Assembly (NCBI RefSeq): GCF_014863405.1
Contig: NZ_JACZZA010000001.1
Coordinates: 124,001-188,000, forward strand
DNA from: Dyella acidiphila
GTDB lineage: Bacteria; Pseudomonadota; Gammaproteobacteria; Xanthomonadales; Rhodanobacteraceae
DNA: 64,000 bases
Direction: 5' to 3'
The stretch's first letter is position 1. The number at the start of each line of letters is the position of its first letter. Shown here one piece after another: positions 37,293-47,050 of the stretch. A program made the translations under genes and the position numbers. The notes under the pieces were generated by a model. The model was not told the origin of the DNA and ran no database searches. It was given only the letters and a program-made list of their open reading frames with translations.

Positions 37293-38204
37293 TCATCTTG
37301 TCCCGTTGGCCCGCTCGCGCTTCACCAGCTTCCCGGCATGCCGCTCCAGGTGCTTGATGATGCACTCGGACACGTTCACCTTGGTGGCTGCCTCGATCCC
37401 CTCCAGGCCCGGCGACGCGTTCACTTCCAGCACCAGCGGGCCGCGCTTGGAACGCAGCAGGTCGACACCGGCGATACCCAGGCCCAGCGCCTGGGCCGCG
37501 CTCACGGCAATGCGTTTTTCATCGGCAGTGAGCTTGGCCGCCACCGCGGTGCCACCGCGGTGCAGGTTGGCGCGGAACTCGCCGGGTTCGGCTTCGCGCT
37601 GCATGGCAGCCACCACCTGGCTACCGACCACGAAACAACGCAGGTCGCAGCCCTTCGCCTCGGCGATGAACTCCTGCACCAGGAAGTTCGCGTACAGCCC
37701 GCGGAACGCCTCGACCACGCTTTGCGAGGCGCTGCGCTTTTCGGCTAGCACCACGCCGGTGCCCTGGCTGCCCTCGTTGAGCTTGATCACGTGCGGGGCC
37801 GGTCCGAGCATGTCCAGCACGTCGGTGGTGTCGTCGGGGTTGTCGCCGAACACGGTCACCGGCATGTCCAGCCCCTGGGCGGACAGAATCTGCAGGCAGC
37901 GCAGCTTGTCGCGCGCACGCAGCACCGCGTCGGAGGAATTGGGGGTGTACACGCCCATCATTTCCAGCTGGCGCAGCACGGCGGTGCCGTAGAAGGTGCT
38001 GGACGTGCCGATGCGCGGAATGGCCGCGTCGATATCGTGCAGCGCCTTGCCCTTGTAGCGAATTTCCACTTCGCCCGGTGCGATCCGCACATAGCAGCGC
38101 AGCGGATCGAGCACGCGCACCACGTGGCCGCGTTCACGCGCCACTTCCACCAGGCGCTGGGTGGAATACAGGCGCGTGTTGCGAGAAAGGATGGCGATCT
38201 TCAT
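37293..38204 (-). CDS. rimK: RimK-type alpha-L-glutamate ligase (ATP-grasp)
   Basis: A 303-residue ATP-grasp ligase that adds glutamate residues to the C-terminus of ribosomal protein S6. Begins [21 protein letters not shown]-binding features include [29 protein letters not shown] and the metal-binding [14 protein letters not shown]. Start overlaps the stop of the protease gene upstream (ATGA). Rim-type modification tunes ribosomes in Pseudomonas; the same is assumed. The 3' side is followed by the candidate small RNA. Confidence 0.92.
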   Translation of the reverse strand: MKIAILSRNTRLYSTQRLVEVARERGHVVRVLDPLRCYVRIAPGEVEIRYKGKALHDIDAAIPRIGTSSTFYGTAVLRQLEMMGVYTPNSSDAVLRARDKLRCLQILSAQGLDMPVTVFGDNPDDTTDVLDMLGPAPHVIKLNEGSQGTGVVLAEKRSASQSVVEAFRGLYANFLVQEFIAEAKGCDLRCFVVGSQVVAAMQREAEPGEFRANLHRGGTAVAAKLTADEKRIAVSAAQALGLGIAGVDLLRSKRGPLVLEVNASPGLEGIEAATKVNVSECIIKHLERHAGKLVKRERANGTR

Positions 38205-38653
38205 GGTTTGTCCGTCAGCGGGTGCGCGGGTCGTGGCAACGTGTAGGAAAGGGCGGGGTTGACTACAAAGCGCCCGACCAACGCCGTACGCCCCAGCAGC
38301 ATGGGGAATAGCATGTGCCGGCGATCAGTCAGATTTATGTCAACGTCGAAATACTGACCCGCAAGCATCACCTGCGTGCGGATAAACCAGCGATGGCTGC
38401 GCCCGCCGCCGGTGTCGACCACCACCCGCCGATCGCTGGCCTGCGCCTCGCAATGCACCGGCTGCGCGGAACGCCGCCCAGTGCCGACCACGAAGCGCAG
38501 CCAGGTATCGCCATCACGCGCAAATGTTTCCAGTTCGTCTACGTGCAATGAACTGCTGCGCGCACCGGTATCGAGTTTGACTTTGAGGGTGGCGATGCCG
38601 AACTGGGGCAATGCCAGTCGCTCCCGCCAACCGAGGGTAATCACGTCCGCCAT
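38201..38653 (-). CDS. rimB: Retropepsin-like protease, RimB type
   Basis: A 150-residue protein with [18 protein letters not shown], the DTGA aspartic-protease motif of the RimB/RloA (putative ATP-dependent zinc protease) family, and [18 protein letters not shown] near the end. In Pseudomonas, RimB is encoded with RimK and affects its action on ribosomal S6. Its ATGA overlap with rimK supports a shared function. A tRNA gene lies 52 bp upstream on the same strand and may share the transcript. Confidence 0.83.
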   Translation of the reverse strand: MADVITLGWRERLALPQFGIATLKVKLDTGARSSSLHVDELETFARDGDTWLRFVVGTGRRSAQPVHCEAQASDRRVVVDTGGGRSHRWFIRTQVMLAGQYFDVDINLTDRRHMLFPMLLGRTALVGRFVVNPALSYTLPRPAHPLTDKP

Positions 38654-38705
38654 GTCAGCTCACGCTGTGGGTTTGGAAGCTCTCGGTGGGGCGCCGGAAA
38701 GAGTC

Positions 38706-38779
38706 TGGAGCGGGTGAAGGGAATCGAACCCTCGTCAGTAGCTTGGGAAGCTACAGCTCTACCATTGAGCTACACCCGC
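38706..38779 (-). tRNA. tRNA-Gly (anticodon CCC)
   Basis: A 74-nt cloverleaf with encoded CCA. Acceptor GCGGGTG pairs with CACCCGC, the D-arm is GCTC/GAGC around AATGGTA, the anticodon stem is GTAGC/GCTAC with loop TTCCCAA (anticodon CCC), and the T-arm contains GGTTCGATTCC. This reads GGG codons, common in a GC-rich genome. No integrated element is seen at its 3' end. Confidence 0.96.
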
Positions 38780-38998
38780 AACGTCCGGCGATGGTAACCG
38801 GCTCATGGTGCTTTTGGAATCCTCGAAAGATGTCGCGGCAACGGCATGTGAACCGCGCATGGCGGGCGGCTGAATCGCGTTCCATGACAGTGCAAATGGC
38901 AGATGCCTGTCGCGACATCAAGCAACCATAATCGCTCCCGCAGGCACGGACGCTGACGGAAGCGCGACCGTTTCGCGCGACATCACAGGGAGCTCTCC

Positions 38999-40969
38999 AT
39001 GCGTGTTCCCAATGCATTCCCCCACTCCAGCTGGCGGCTTCTGCTGACCCTGCTGTTGCTGACCGGCACCGGCGCGCTTCACGCCCAATCCACCGCAGCG
39101 CAAGGCAGCGATGCCAACGATCCACCCGCGCGTGTCGCACGCATCGATTTTGCAAACGGCGACCTCGGTCTGCTGCCGGCAGGCAGTACCAGTTGGACCG
39201 CGGCCGACATCAATCGGCCGTTGACCAACGGCGACAAGCTGTCCAGCGGGCCCGGCGCCAGAAGCGAGCTGGATCTGGGTGGCGCCGCGCTGCGCCTCGA
39301 TGGCCAGAGCGATGTCGGCATCCTCAATCTAAACGGGCAGACCGGTCAGTTCGAACTGACCCAGGGCACGCTCAATCTCAGCGTGCGCACCCTCGACGAG
39401 GGAGCGACATATGAGATCGACACGCCCACCCTCGCCCTGGTGATCAGTCAGCCCGGCAGCTATCGCGTCGATGTACCGGCCGATGGCAGCTCCACGACGG
39501 TTGCGGTCAACGACGACCTGGCCACCGTATACGGCGAGAACAACGCTCAGCGGCAGGTATTCAACGGACGCCGCTATCAATTCACCGGCTCAGCCCTGAC
39601 CGATGTGACAGTCACCGACATCACCGGCAGCGACGCCTTCGACCTGTGGTGCAGCACCCTGGATACCCGCCAGGGCAGCGACGCCAGTACGCAGTACGTA
39701 TCCAACGACATGGTGGGCGCCGACGATCTCGACGGCTGGGGCAGTTGGGAAGAAGACGCCGATTACGGTGCGATCTGGTATCCGGTCAACGTCGTTGCCG
39801 GCTGGGCGCCCTACCGCTTCGGCCACTGGGTATGGATCGCCCCCTGGGGCTGGACCTGGGTGGACAACCTGCCCTGGGGCTTCGCGCCTTATCACTATGG
39901 TCGCTGGGTGTTCGTGCGCAACCACTGGGGCTGGATCCCGGGACCGCGGCAGGCGCGGCCAGTCTATGCACCTGCGCTGGTGGGCTTTGTGGGCGGTGGC
40001 GCGGGCCACCCGGTGGGCTGGTTCCCGCTCGGGCCGCACGATATCTATAACCCGTGGTATCACGCCTCGCGCAACTACTACGCCGGTGTGAACCTCGCCA
40101 ACCTCGGCGCCGGGCGCTACGAGGATCGCGCCGCACTGCTCGATGCAATTCATCGTCAGTACGGCCAGTACCAGGCCGGGCACCCTGCGCCAGGCGCTGC
40201 CTACGCCTATCGCACTATGCCGGCAGCGCTTACCGCTGTATCCGCCCAGACCTTTGCCGGCGCCGGCAATGTGCGCAGCAACCAGGTTCACCTGAGCACC
40301 GAACAGATCGCCGCGGCGCCGGCGCTCGCACCGGCGAGTTTGCAGCATCCGGGTGGCGCCAGCTTCGGCCAGCCGCGGCTGCTGGATGCGCGTCCGCTGC
40401 CCTCGAGCGGATTCAATCGTCAGGTGGTAGCGGTGGGCCGCCCGTCCGGGGCGGTGATAAGCACAGCCTCGGCACGCACCGGCCAGCCGGCCTCCAACGT
40501 GCGCATCCTGACCATCAATCCGAACGCGCCGGTGGTCAGCCGGACGCCGAACGGCGGCAATGCCCAGGCGCTGCCGGCACCGCGTCCCGCCATGCCCACT
40601 CCCGCAACGCCGCCGGCAATGCTGCCGCAGGTGCCGCATTTCCAGTCGGCACAGCAAATGCAGCCGGCGCAAGCAGTCGAACAGGCCATGCGTTATCAGC
40701 CGACGACCCGCACGTATGCGCCGCGCGAGCAGGATCTGGAGCAGCAACGTGACGAAGCGATACAGCGCTCGCACCAATTCGTGCCGGAGCAGCGACTGAA
40801 TCCGAACCCATCCTACGAGCCGTATGCGCGCCCGGACTTCGCCCGGCCGGCGCCGCAAGGGCATCCGTACACACCGGAAGGTCATCCGCAAAGCGGCTCG
40901 TCGCACAGCAGCAGTGGCAGCTCGCACAGCAGTGCGCCGGCCGCCGCGCACAATCAGAACGGGCATTGA
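38999..40969 (+). CDS. FecR-domain/DUF6600-like exported protein
   Basis: A 656-residue exported protein. Signal peptide ~1-30 (LLLTLLLLTGTGALHAQS). A FecR-like beta domain covers ~45-190 (RIDFANGDLGLLPAG, then LRLDGQSDVGILNL). Next come a Trp/Tyr-rich region (~245-350; for example GWAPYRFGHWVWIAPWGW) with repeated YGRW/GHW units characteristic of DUF6600, then a Pro/Ala/Gln-rich low-complexity tail with SHSS repeats. A role in the envelope is plausible but unproven; no FecI sigma factor or TonB receptor is adjacent. CAGGGAG precedes the start. It diverges from the tRNA gene. Confidence 0.8.
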   Translation: MRVPNAFPHSSWRLLLTLLLLTGTGALHAQSTAAQGSDANDPPARVARIDFANGDLGLLPAGSTSWTAADINRPLTNGDKLSSGPGARSELDLGGAALRLDGQSDVGILNLNGQTGQFELTQGTLNLSVRTLDEGATYEIDTPTLALVISQPGSYRVDVPADGSSTTVAVNDDLATVYGENNAQRQVFNGRRYQFTGSALTDVTVTDITGSDAFDLWCSTLDTRQGSDASTQYVSNDMVGADDLDGWGSWEEDADYGAIWYPVNVVAGWAPYRFGHWVWIAPWGWTWVDNLPWGFAPYHYGRWVFVRNHWGWIPGPRQARPVYAPALVGFVGGGAGHPVGWFPLGPHDIYNPWYHASRNYYAGVNLANLGAGRYEDRAALLDAIHRQYGQYQAGHPAPGAAYAYRTMPAALTAVSAQTFAGAGNVRSNQVHLSTEQIAAAPALAPASLQHPGGASFGQPRLLDARPLPSSGFNRQVVAVGRPSGAVISTASARTGQPASNVRILTINPNAPVVSRTPNGGNAQALPAPRPAMPTPATPPAMLPQVPHFQSAQQMQPAQAVEQAMRYQPTTRTYAPREQDLEQQRDEAIQRSHQFVPEQRLNPNPSYEPYARPDFARPAPQGHPYTPEGHPQSGSSHSSSGSSHSSAPAAAHNQNGH

Positions 40970-41028
40970 GCGCGCTGTGCGGATTGCGGCCCGGCCAACC
41001 GCCGGGCCGCTGCCGCTACAATAGGCGG

Positions 41029-41229
41029 ATGCACATCACCTTGAATGGCCATCCGCACGACTGCGGCCAGGGCAGCACCGTCTCCCAATTGCTCCTCGCC
41101 GCCGGTTATGCCGGCCGCCGCGTCGCGGTGGAGGTCAACCATGAAATCGTGCCGCGCAGCCAGCATGACGGGCATGCATTGCACGAGGGCGACCAAGTGG
41201 AAATCGTGCACGCCATCGGCGGCGGCTGA
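41029..41229 (+). CDS. thiS: Sulfur carrier protein ThiS
   Basis: A 66-residue ubiquitin-like sulfur carrier for the thiazole half of thiamine. Begins [12 protein letters not shown] and ends HAIGGG; the C-terminal Gly-Gly accepts the thiocarboxylate. It lies directly before thiG. No TPP riboswitch could be recognised upstream, although the gap from the FecR-like gene is only 59 bp. Confidence 0.92.
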   Translation: MHITLNGHPHDCGQGSTVSQLLLAAGYAGRRVAVEVNHEIVPRSQHDGHALHEGDQVEIVHAIGGG

Positions 41230-41261
41230 GCCCCCGCTCCCCTTCCCCGCGCAGGCACCCC

Positions 41262-42062
41262 ATGAATATCAAGACGATCGACAGCACCGACTCCCTGGTT
41301 ATCGCCGGCAAAAGCTACGGCTCGCGCCTGCTGACCGGTACCGGCAAATACAAGGATCTCGATGAAACCCGCCGCGCCAGTCTGGCCGCCGGTGCGCAGA
41401 TCGTCACGGCCGCGATCCGCCGCGTGAATCTCGGCCAGGATCCAAACGCACCCAACCTGCTCGATGCACTGCCGCCGCACGAATTCACTCTGCTGCCCAA
41501 TACCGCCGGCTGCTACAACGCGGTCGATGCCGTGCGCACCTGCAAGCTGGCGCGCGAACTGCTGGACGGCCACCAGCTGGTGAAGCTGGAAGTGCTGGGC
41601 GACGAGCGCACGCTGTTTCCCGATGTGGTGGAGACGCTGAAGGCCGCCGAGCAATTGGTGGCCGATGGTTTCGAGGTGATGGTCTACACCAGCGACGATC
41701 CGATCCTGGCGCGCAAGCTGGAGCAGATCGGCTGCGTGGCGGTGATGCCGCTGGCTGCACCGATCGGCTCGGGCCAGGGCATCCAGAACAAGTACAACCT
41801 GATGGAAATCATCGAGAACGCCAAGGTGCCGGTGATCGTCGATGCCGGCGTGGGCACGGCTTCCGATGCCGCCATTGCGATGGAACTCGGCTGCGACGGC
41901 GTGCTGATGAATACCGCCATTGCCGGCGCCAAGGATCCGGTCTTGATGGCGCACGCCATGAAGCTGGCGGTGGAAGCCGGTCGCGCGGCGTTCCGCGCCG
42001 GCCGTATTCCGCGCAAGCGCTTCGCCTCGGCATCCAGCCCGATCGACGGCACCATCGGCTGA
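41262..42062 (+). CDS. thiG: Thiazole synthase
   Basis: A 266-residue TIM-barrel enzyme forming the thiazole phosphate of thiamine from deoxyxylulose phosphate, dehydroglycine and ThiS thiocarboxylate. [10 protein letters not shown] near the start, [10 protein letters not shown] with the Schiff-base Lys, [14 protein letters not shown] and [20 protein letters not shown] are recognised. Its TGA overlaps the trmB ATG by one base. Confidence 0.95.
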   Translation: MNIKTIDSTDSLVIAGKSYGSRLLTGTGKYKDLDETRRASLAAGAQIVTAAIRRVNLGQDPNAPNLLDALPPHEFTLLPNTAGCYNAVDAVRTCKLARELLDGHQLVKLEVLGDERTLFPDVVETLKAAEQLVADGFEVMVYTSDDPILARKLEQIGCVAVMPLAAPIGSGQGIQNKYNLMEIIENAKVPVIVDAGVGTASDAAIAMELGCDGVLMNTAIAGAKDPVLMAHAMKLAVEAGRAAFRAGRIPRKRFASASSPIDGTIG

Positions 42063-42766
42063 TGAACGACAGCACGGACCACGACACGCCCGAGTACATG
42101 CGCCGCATCCGCAGCTTCGTGCTGCGCGAAGGGCGCATGACGCCGGCCCAGCAGCGCGCCTTTGACGAGCATTGGGCGCGCTTCGGCATCGACTACGGCG
42201 GCACTGCGCAGGATTTCGATGCGCGTTACGACCGGCAGGCGCCGCGCGTGCTGGAAATCGGCTTTGGCAACGGCGAAGCCCTGGCCTGGGCCAGCGAACA
42301 TGATCTGGCACGCGACTATATCGGCGTGGAAGTGCATGGCCCCGGCGTCGGCCGGCTGATGAACGCCCTGGCGGCAAGGGATGCCGCCAATGTGCGCATC
42401 TACAAGCACGACGCGGTGGAAGTGCTGGAACACGAAATTCTGCCCGGCACCCTGGCCGAGGCACGCATCTGGTTCCCCGATCCCTGGCACAAGAAACGCC
42501 ACAACAAGCGGCGCATCATCCAGCCCGAGTTCGTGGCCATGCTCGCCACGCGCATGGCGCCCGATGGCCTGCTGCACCTGGCCACCGACTGGGAGCCCTA
42601 CGCCCAGCATATGCTCGAGGTGATGGAAGCCGCGCCGGCGTGGCGCAATGCCCTGGGTCCGGGCCAATACGCGGAAAAGCCGGCGTGGCGGATCGAAACG
42701 CACTTCGAGCGGCGCGGCCTGAAGCTAGGACATGGCGTGTGGGACCTGCTCTACCGCAAAGCTTGA
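42062..42766 (+). CDS. trmB: tRNA (guanine-46-N7)-methyltransferase
   Basis: A 234-residue SAM-dependent enzyme that makes m7G46 in t[16 protein letters not shown] is the SAM-binding motif; [17 protein letters not shown], the conserved FPDPWxKxxHxKRR block, defines Trm[14 protein letters not shown] follows. Overlaps thiG; the thiS-thiG-trmB order is shared with related genomes. A double family B palindrome follows 7 bp after the stop. Confidence 0.96.
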   Translation: MNDSTDHDTPEYMRRIRSFVLREGRMTPAQQRAFDEHWARFGIDYGGTAQDFDARYDRQAPRVLEIGFGNGEALAWASEHDLARDYIGVEVHGPGVGRLMNALAARDAANVRIYKHDAVEVLEHEILPGTLAEARIWFPDPWHKKRHNKRRIIQPEFVAMLATRMAPDGLLHLATDWEPYAQHMLEVMEAAPAWRNALGPGQYAEKPAWRIETHFERRGLKLGHGVWDLLYRKA

Positions 42767-42773
42767 TCCGGCC

Positions 42774-42848
42774 GTAGGCTGGGTTAGCGCAGCGTAACCC
42801 AGCAAATCAGGGCGAAAACGTTGGGTTACGCTGCGCTAACCCACCTAC
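42774..42848. repeat. Family B palindrome, copy 3 (inverted double unit)
   Basis: Two family B units facing each other: 42774-42801 (GTAGGCTGGGTTAGCGCAGC...) and 42822-42848, with a 20-nt spacer. Each half is itself a dyad, and the halves are near-perfect complements, so the whole can form one long hairpin. Reading the unit as protein gives spurious peptides such as MGYAALTH. Confidence 0.88.
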
Positions 42849-43054
42849 CGGCCTACGCATCGGCCCACGATGTGGCAACGGTTCACCAGCCTCCAGCCGC
42901 ACACGCTTATACTTTCCCGTCAACCAGGGAAGAGTCACCGCGTGAAGCAACTGCTGCCCTACCGCAAACAGTCTTGCCCAGCGCCCATAGCATCGGCCTA
43001 TGGCTGTCCCGCGGTGTCCGCATCCCGCCCATCGGCCGGCAGGGACGCTAGCTA

Positions 43055-44896
43055 GTGGCACTCACCCTCACCCCCGAAATGATCCTGGTGCTCGGGCTGG
43101 TGTGCTTCACCATGCTGATGCTGGTGCTGGAGTGGATTCGCGCCGACATGGTGGCGCTGCTGGTAGTGGTGGTGATCGGCCTGACCGGCCTGATTCCGTC
43201 CGAGCGTGTATTCAACGGCTTCGCCGGTAACGCGGTGATCGCCATCATCGCGATCATGATCATGGGCGCCGGGCTCGATCGCGCCGGCGTACTCGGCCTC
43301 ACTGCGCAATTCGTGATGCGCATGGCGCGCGGCAAGGAATCGCGCCTGGGCGTGGTGATCAACGCGGTGACCAGCCTGTTCAGCGCAGTGATTCCCAGCC
43401 AGGCGCTGGCAGCACTGATGATTCCGGTGACCAGCCGTCTGTCGGCACGTACCGGTGTACCGATCTCGCGGCTGCTGTTGCCGATGGCGTTCTGCATTCT
43501 CACCGCCACCAACACCACTCTGATCGCCAACTCGCCGTTGATTGTGCTCAACGACCTGATCGCGAGCGCCAACGCCAACTTGCCGCCCGGCGCACAGACC
43601 GTACCCAAATTTGGCCTGTTCAGCGTGACGCCTGTGGGCCTGGCCCTGGCGGTGGCTGGCATCGCGTTTTTCTATTTCTTCACCAACAAGCTGCTGCCCG
43701 ACCGCGAAGACGAACGCCAGAAAGTCACGCCGGGCCGTACCGAAAGCTACTTCGCCGAAACCTACGGCATCGTGGGCGAAACGGCGGAACTGACCGTCAC
43801 CGCGGAAAGTCCGCTGGTGGGCATGAGCATCGGCGAAGTGGAACAGCTGCATGGCGCGCCGCTGATCCTGGCGATCAAGAGCGGTAACGAAGCACGCATG
43901 GCGCCGCCGGCCGACCAGGTGATCTGGGTGGGTTCGGTGCTGGGCGTGCTGGGGCCACGCGAGGAACTCAATCGCTTCGCCAACAACCAGCTGTGCAAGG
44001 TGTCGCCGCGCATGCGCCAGTTGGCGGAGCTGTTCAATCCGACCCGCGCCGGCATTTCCGAAGCGGTGATTCCGCCAAGCTCGCGCTTTCTCAAGCAGTC
44101 GGTCGGCGATCTGCGCCTGCGCAAGCGCTACGGCATTTCGGTGCTGGCGATTACGCGCGGCGATCATGTTTATCGCGACGACCTGCGCGCGGTCAGCCTG
44201 CGCACCGGCGATACGCTGGTGCTGCATTCGAGCTGGAAGGCGCTACAGGACGTATCGGAAGACAAGGATCTCGTCGTCATCACCGACATCCCGCGCGAAG
44301 AACAGCGGCCCAACAAGATCTGGCAGGCCGTGGGTTTCTTTCTGCTGGCCAAATGCCTGGCGCTGTTCACCAACCTCGATCTGTCGGTAGCGATGATGAC
44401 CGGCGCCATCGGCATGCTGCTCAGCGGCGTGCTGAACATGGACGAGGCCTACAAGGCGGTGAACTGGAAAACCATTTTCGTCACCGCGTGCCTGATTCCA
44501 CTGGGCTGGTCGATGGATTCCACCGGTACCGCCGCATGGCTGGCGCAGGAAGTACTGCTGCATCTGGGCCACGCTTCGCCATGGGTGCTGCAAGGCTCGC
44601 TGGCCATCCTCACTTTGCTGTTCTCGCAAGTGATGTCGAACGTGGGCGCCACCGTGATGATGGTGCCCGTAGCAATCAGCGTGGCAGTGGCCACCGGCGG
44701 CAATCCATCCGCCTATGCCTTAATCGTTGCTGTGTCTTCGTCCAACACTTTCCTGCTCAGTTCAGGTCATCCGGCGCTAATGATGGTAACTGGCCCGGGC
44801 GACTACAGCAGTCGTGACTTCCTGCGTGCAGGCGTGCCACTCACCGTGATGGTGCTGGTAATCACGCTGATCGCAATCAATCTGATGTACCGCTAG
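43055..44896 (+). CDS. SLC13/DASS-type sodium or sulfate permease with RCK_C domains
   Basis: A 613-residue carrier: about six membrane helices in residues 1-220 (IAIIAIMIMGAGLDRAGVLG), a cytoplasmic insert of ~220-410 with two TrkA-C/RCK_C-like domains (AESPLVGMSIGEV and PSSRFLKQSVGDLRLRKRY), then helices to the end with VMSNVGATVMMVPVA and SSNTFLLSSGHP. This layout is the SLC13-family permease with regulatory domains, often annotated for sulfate or dicarboxylates; the substrate is not assigned. The GTG start has AGGGAC at a longish spacing. It is the first gene after the family B repeat. Confidence 0.85.
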   Translation: MALTLTPEMILVLGLVCFTMLMLVLEWIRADMVALLVVVVIGLTGLIPSERVFNGFAGNAVIAIIAIMIMGAGLDRAGVLGLTAQFVMRMARGKESRLGVVINAVTSLFSAVIPSQALAALMIPVTSRLSARTGVPISRLLLPMAFCILTATNTTLIANSPLIVLNDLIASANANLPPGAQTVPKFGLFSVTPVGLALAVAGIAFFYFFTNKLLPDREDERQKVTPGRTESYFAETYGIVGETAELTVTAESPLVGMSIGEVEQLHGAPLILAIKSGNEARMAPPADQVIWVGSVLGVLGPREELNRFANNQLCKVSPRMRQLAELFNPTRAGISEAVIPPSSRFLKQSVGDLRLRKRYGISVLAITRGDHVYRDDLRAVSLRTGDTLVLHSSWKALQDVSEDKDLVVITDIPREEQRPNKIWQAVGFFLLAKCLALFTNLDLSVAMMTGAIGMLLSGVLNMDEAYKAVNWKTIFVTACLIPLGWSMDSTGTAAWLAQEVLLHLGHASPWVLQGSLAILTLLFSQVMSNVGATVMMVPVAISVAVATGGNPSAYALIVAVSSSNTFLLSSGHPALMMVTGPGDYSSRDFLRAGVPLTVMVLVITLIAINLMYR

Positions 44897-44972
44897 GTAT
44901 CGCTTCTGACAGGAATCGGTATCCGACGGGCACGACGACTTCACGTTTGAACTGATATCTGAAGGAGCTTCC

Positions 44973-46256
44973 GTGACAAACCAACCCAGCGATCCTCGCC
45001 TCGCGATCATCGGCCTTGGTTACGTCGGCCTGCCGCTCGCCGTGGAATTCGGCCGTCTCTTCGACACACTTGGCTACGACATCGACAAGGCGCGCCTGGA
45101 TGCGCTCACGCAAGGCACGGACATCAATCAGGAAACCACCAGCGAAGAACTCGCGTCGGCCAAGCGGCTGCGCTTCAGCACCGATTTCGAAGACCTGCGC
45201 AATCGCAATGTCTACATCGTCACCGTGCCCACGCCGGTGGACGAGCACAAGCGGCCGGACTTCACGCCGCTGATCCGCGCCAGCAAGATGCTCGGCGGCG
45301 TGCTCAAGCACGGCGACGTGGTGATCTACGAATCGACCGTGTATCCGGGCGCCACCGAAGAGATCTGCGTGCCCGAGCTGGAGCGTGCTTCCGGCCTGCG
45401 CTTCAACCATGATTTCACCGTGGGCTACAGTCCCGAGCGCATCAATCCCGGCGACAAGCAGCGACGCCTCACCACCATTCCCAAGATCACTTCCGGCTCC
45501 ACGCCGGATGCCGCGGATTTCGTCGACGCACTGTATTCGCGCATCATCACCGCCGGCACGCACAAGGCCTCCAGCCTGCGCGTGGCCGAAGCCGCCAAGG
45601 TGATCGAGAACACCCAGCGCGATGCCAACATCGCCTTGATCAACGAGTTCGCGCTGATCTTCCATCGCCTGGGCATCGACACCCAGGACGTGCTCGCCGC
45701 AGCCGGCACCAAGTGGAACTTCCTGCCCTTCCAGCCCGGTCTGGTCGGCGGTCACTGCATCGGCGTCGATCCGTATTACCTGATCCAGAAAGCGCAATCG
45801 ACCGGCTATTACCCAGACATCCTGCTGGCCTGCCGCCGCATCAACGATGGCATGGGCAAGCATGTGGCCAGCGAAGTGATCAAGCTGATGGTCGGCCAGG
45901 GCCACGCCATCCGCGGCTGCCACGTGCTGGTGCTGGGCTTTACCTTCAAGGAAAACTGCCCGGACCTGCGCAACACCCGCGTGGTCGACCTGGTGCGCGA
46001 GCTGGAAAGCTATGGCGCAACAGTCGACGTGCACGACCCCTGGGCCGATACCGACGAAGCACGCGACCACTACGAGCTGAACCTGGTGCCGGAAGTTGCG
46101 GCGGACGGCAGCTACGCCGCCGTGGTGTTAGCCGTCGCGCATCAGGAATTCCTGGCCGACGAGGCCTACGATGTGCGCAAGCTCACCATGCCCAACGGCG
46201 TGGTGTACGACATCAAGGGCGTGCTGCCGAAAGACCGCGTCCACGCACGGCTCTAG
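44973..46256 (+). CDS. UDP-N-acetylhexosamine 6-dehydrogenase (TviB/WbpA type)
   Basis: A 427-residue NAD-dependent nucleotide-sugar dehydrogenase. IIGLGYVGLPLAVEFG gives the Rossmann fold, YESTVYPGATEEI and GYSPERINPGDKQ the middle, and Cys in GGHCIGVDPYYL the catalytic nucleophile. GFTFKENCPDLRNTRV in the C-terminal domain groups it with the TviB/WbpO/WbpA branch that makes UDP-HexNAcA, not plain UDP-glucose dehydrogenases. No other polysaccharide genes are adjacent, which is unusual. The GTG start has GAAGGAG upstream. Confidence 0.9.
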   Translation: MTNQPSDPRLAIIGLGYVGLPLAVEFGRLFDTLGYDIDKARLDALTQGTDINQETTSEELASAKRLRFSTDFEDLRNRNVYIVTVPTPVDEHKRPDFTPLIRASKMLGGVLKHGDVVIYESTVYPGATEEICVPELERASGLRFNHDFTVGYSPERINPGDKQRRLTTIPKITSGSTPDAADFVDALYSRIITAGTHKASSLRVAEAAKVIENTQRDANIALINEFALIFHRLGIDTQDVLAAAGTKWNFLPFQPGLVGGHCIGVDPYYLIQKAQSTGYYPDILLACRRINDGMGKHVASEVIKLMVGQGHAIRGCHVLVLGFTFKENCPDLRNTRVVDLVRELESYGATVDVHDPWADTDEARDHYELNLVPEVAADGSYAAVVLAVAHQEFLADEAYDVRKLTMPNGVVYDIKGVLPKDRVHARL

Positions 46257-46276
46257 GCATTGCACACAGGGCGACG

Positions 46277-46621
46277 TCAGGCGTCGAGCAGTACGTCGCC
46301 CTGTTCCACCCGTACCGGCACGTTAAGCAGGCTTTCGCCTCTGCACGGGCCGCCGGTGCATTCGCCGCTGTCCACACTGAAGCTGGCGCCGTGCGCGGCA
46401 CATACCAGCATGCCCTTGGAGATCAGAAACTTGCCGGGCGCCCAATCCAGCCGGCGGCCGGCGTGCGGGCAGATATTGAGCCAGGCTCGCACCTGTTCGC
46501 CCTGCCGCAGCAGGATCACGCTTTCCTCGCCTTCGGGCAGCAGCACGTCGACCGCGATTGCCTCGCCGTCGGGCATGTCTTGCAGCCGGCACAGGCGGCG
46601 GGGGGAGGTGGCTGTATCCAT
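46277..46621 (-). CDS. Rieske [2Fe-2S] domain protein
   Basis: A 114-residue single Rieske domain with Cys51-x-His53 (NICPHAGRRLDW) and Cys74-x2-His77 (LVCAAHGASF), both cluster boxes intact. It has no signal peptide or membrane anchor, so it is a soluble electron-transfer protein, like ferredoxin subunits of nitrite reductase or dioxygenases. No dioxygenase gene is adjacent. Start ATG at 46619-46621; the frame continues upstream without similarity. It converges with the dehydrogenase gene. Confidence 0.88.
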   Translation of the reverse strand: MDTATSPRRLCRLQDMPDGEAIAVDVLLPEGEESVILLRQGEQVRAWLNICPHAGRRLDWAPGKFLISKGMLVCAAHGASFSVDSGECTGGPCRGESLLNVPVRVEQGDVLLDA

Positions 46622-46697
46622 CGGCACTTGCCTTGGAGGCGCTATGGCCTCATCGTTACGCACGTAAGTCATTGATTTTACCATACGGATTTTTAAC

Positions 46698-46967
46698 ATG
46701 CGCATCGTTCTTCCGTTGATGCATCGTCGTCGTCACCCGCTGGTCCAGGCATTGTCCCTGGTGCTGGGCCTGTTCGTCATCGGTGTGCTGATGGTGTTCG
46801 GGCTGGTGGTGGCGGGCGTATTGATGGTCGGCGGCGCGCTGTGGCTGGTCTGGCGGCAGTGGAAGCGCGGCGGCCTTGGCCGTGCCGCCCGCCAGGCACG
46901 CGAGCCCGAAGTGCTGGAAGGCGAATACGTGGTCGTGCGCCATTCGCGGCCCATCGCCCATCATTGA
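46698..46967 (+). CDS. Small membrane protein with basic tail
   Basis: An 89-residue protein with hydrophobic segments at ~17-34 and ~36-52 (VMVFGLVVAGVLMVGGALWL), a basic stretch WRQWKRGGLGRAARQAR and a C-terminal EPEVLEGEYVVVR. I recognise no function; short proteins with this ending occur next to housekeeping genes in related genomes. It is divergent from the Rieske gene with 76 bp between. Confidence 0.6.
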   Translation: MRIVLPLMHRRRHPLVQALSLVLGLFVIGVLMVFGLVVAGVLMVGGALWLVWRQWKRGGLGRAARQAREPEVLEGEYVVVRHSRPIAHH

Positions 46968-47050
46968 AACCGGCGCGTGCGCGCAAGATCCGGATAGCTG
47001 CCATCGGATCGCCCGCCTAAGCTTGATGGCAACCCCTACCGGATGCCGCC

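Noticed and set aside
38706-38998. Integrated element at tRNA-Gly
   Set aside because: No integrase or attachment-site duplication is seen; flanking genes are ordinary chromosome.
40970-41028. Possible TPP riboswitch upstream of thiS
   Set aside because: The gap is only 59 bp, too short for a full thi-box, and I see no CTGAGA/ACCTGATC motifs.
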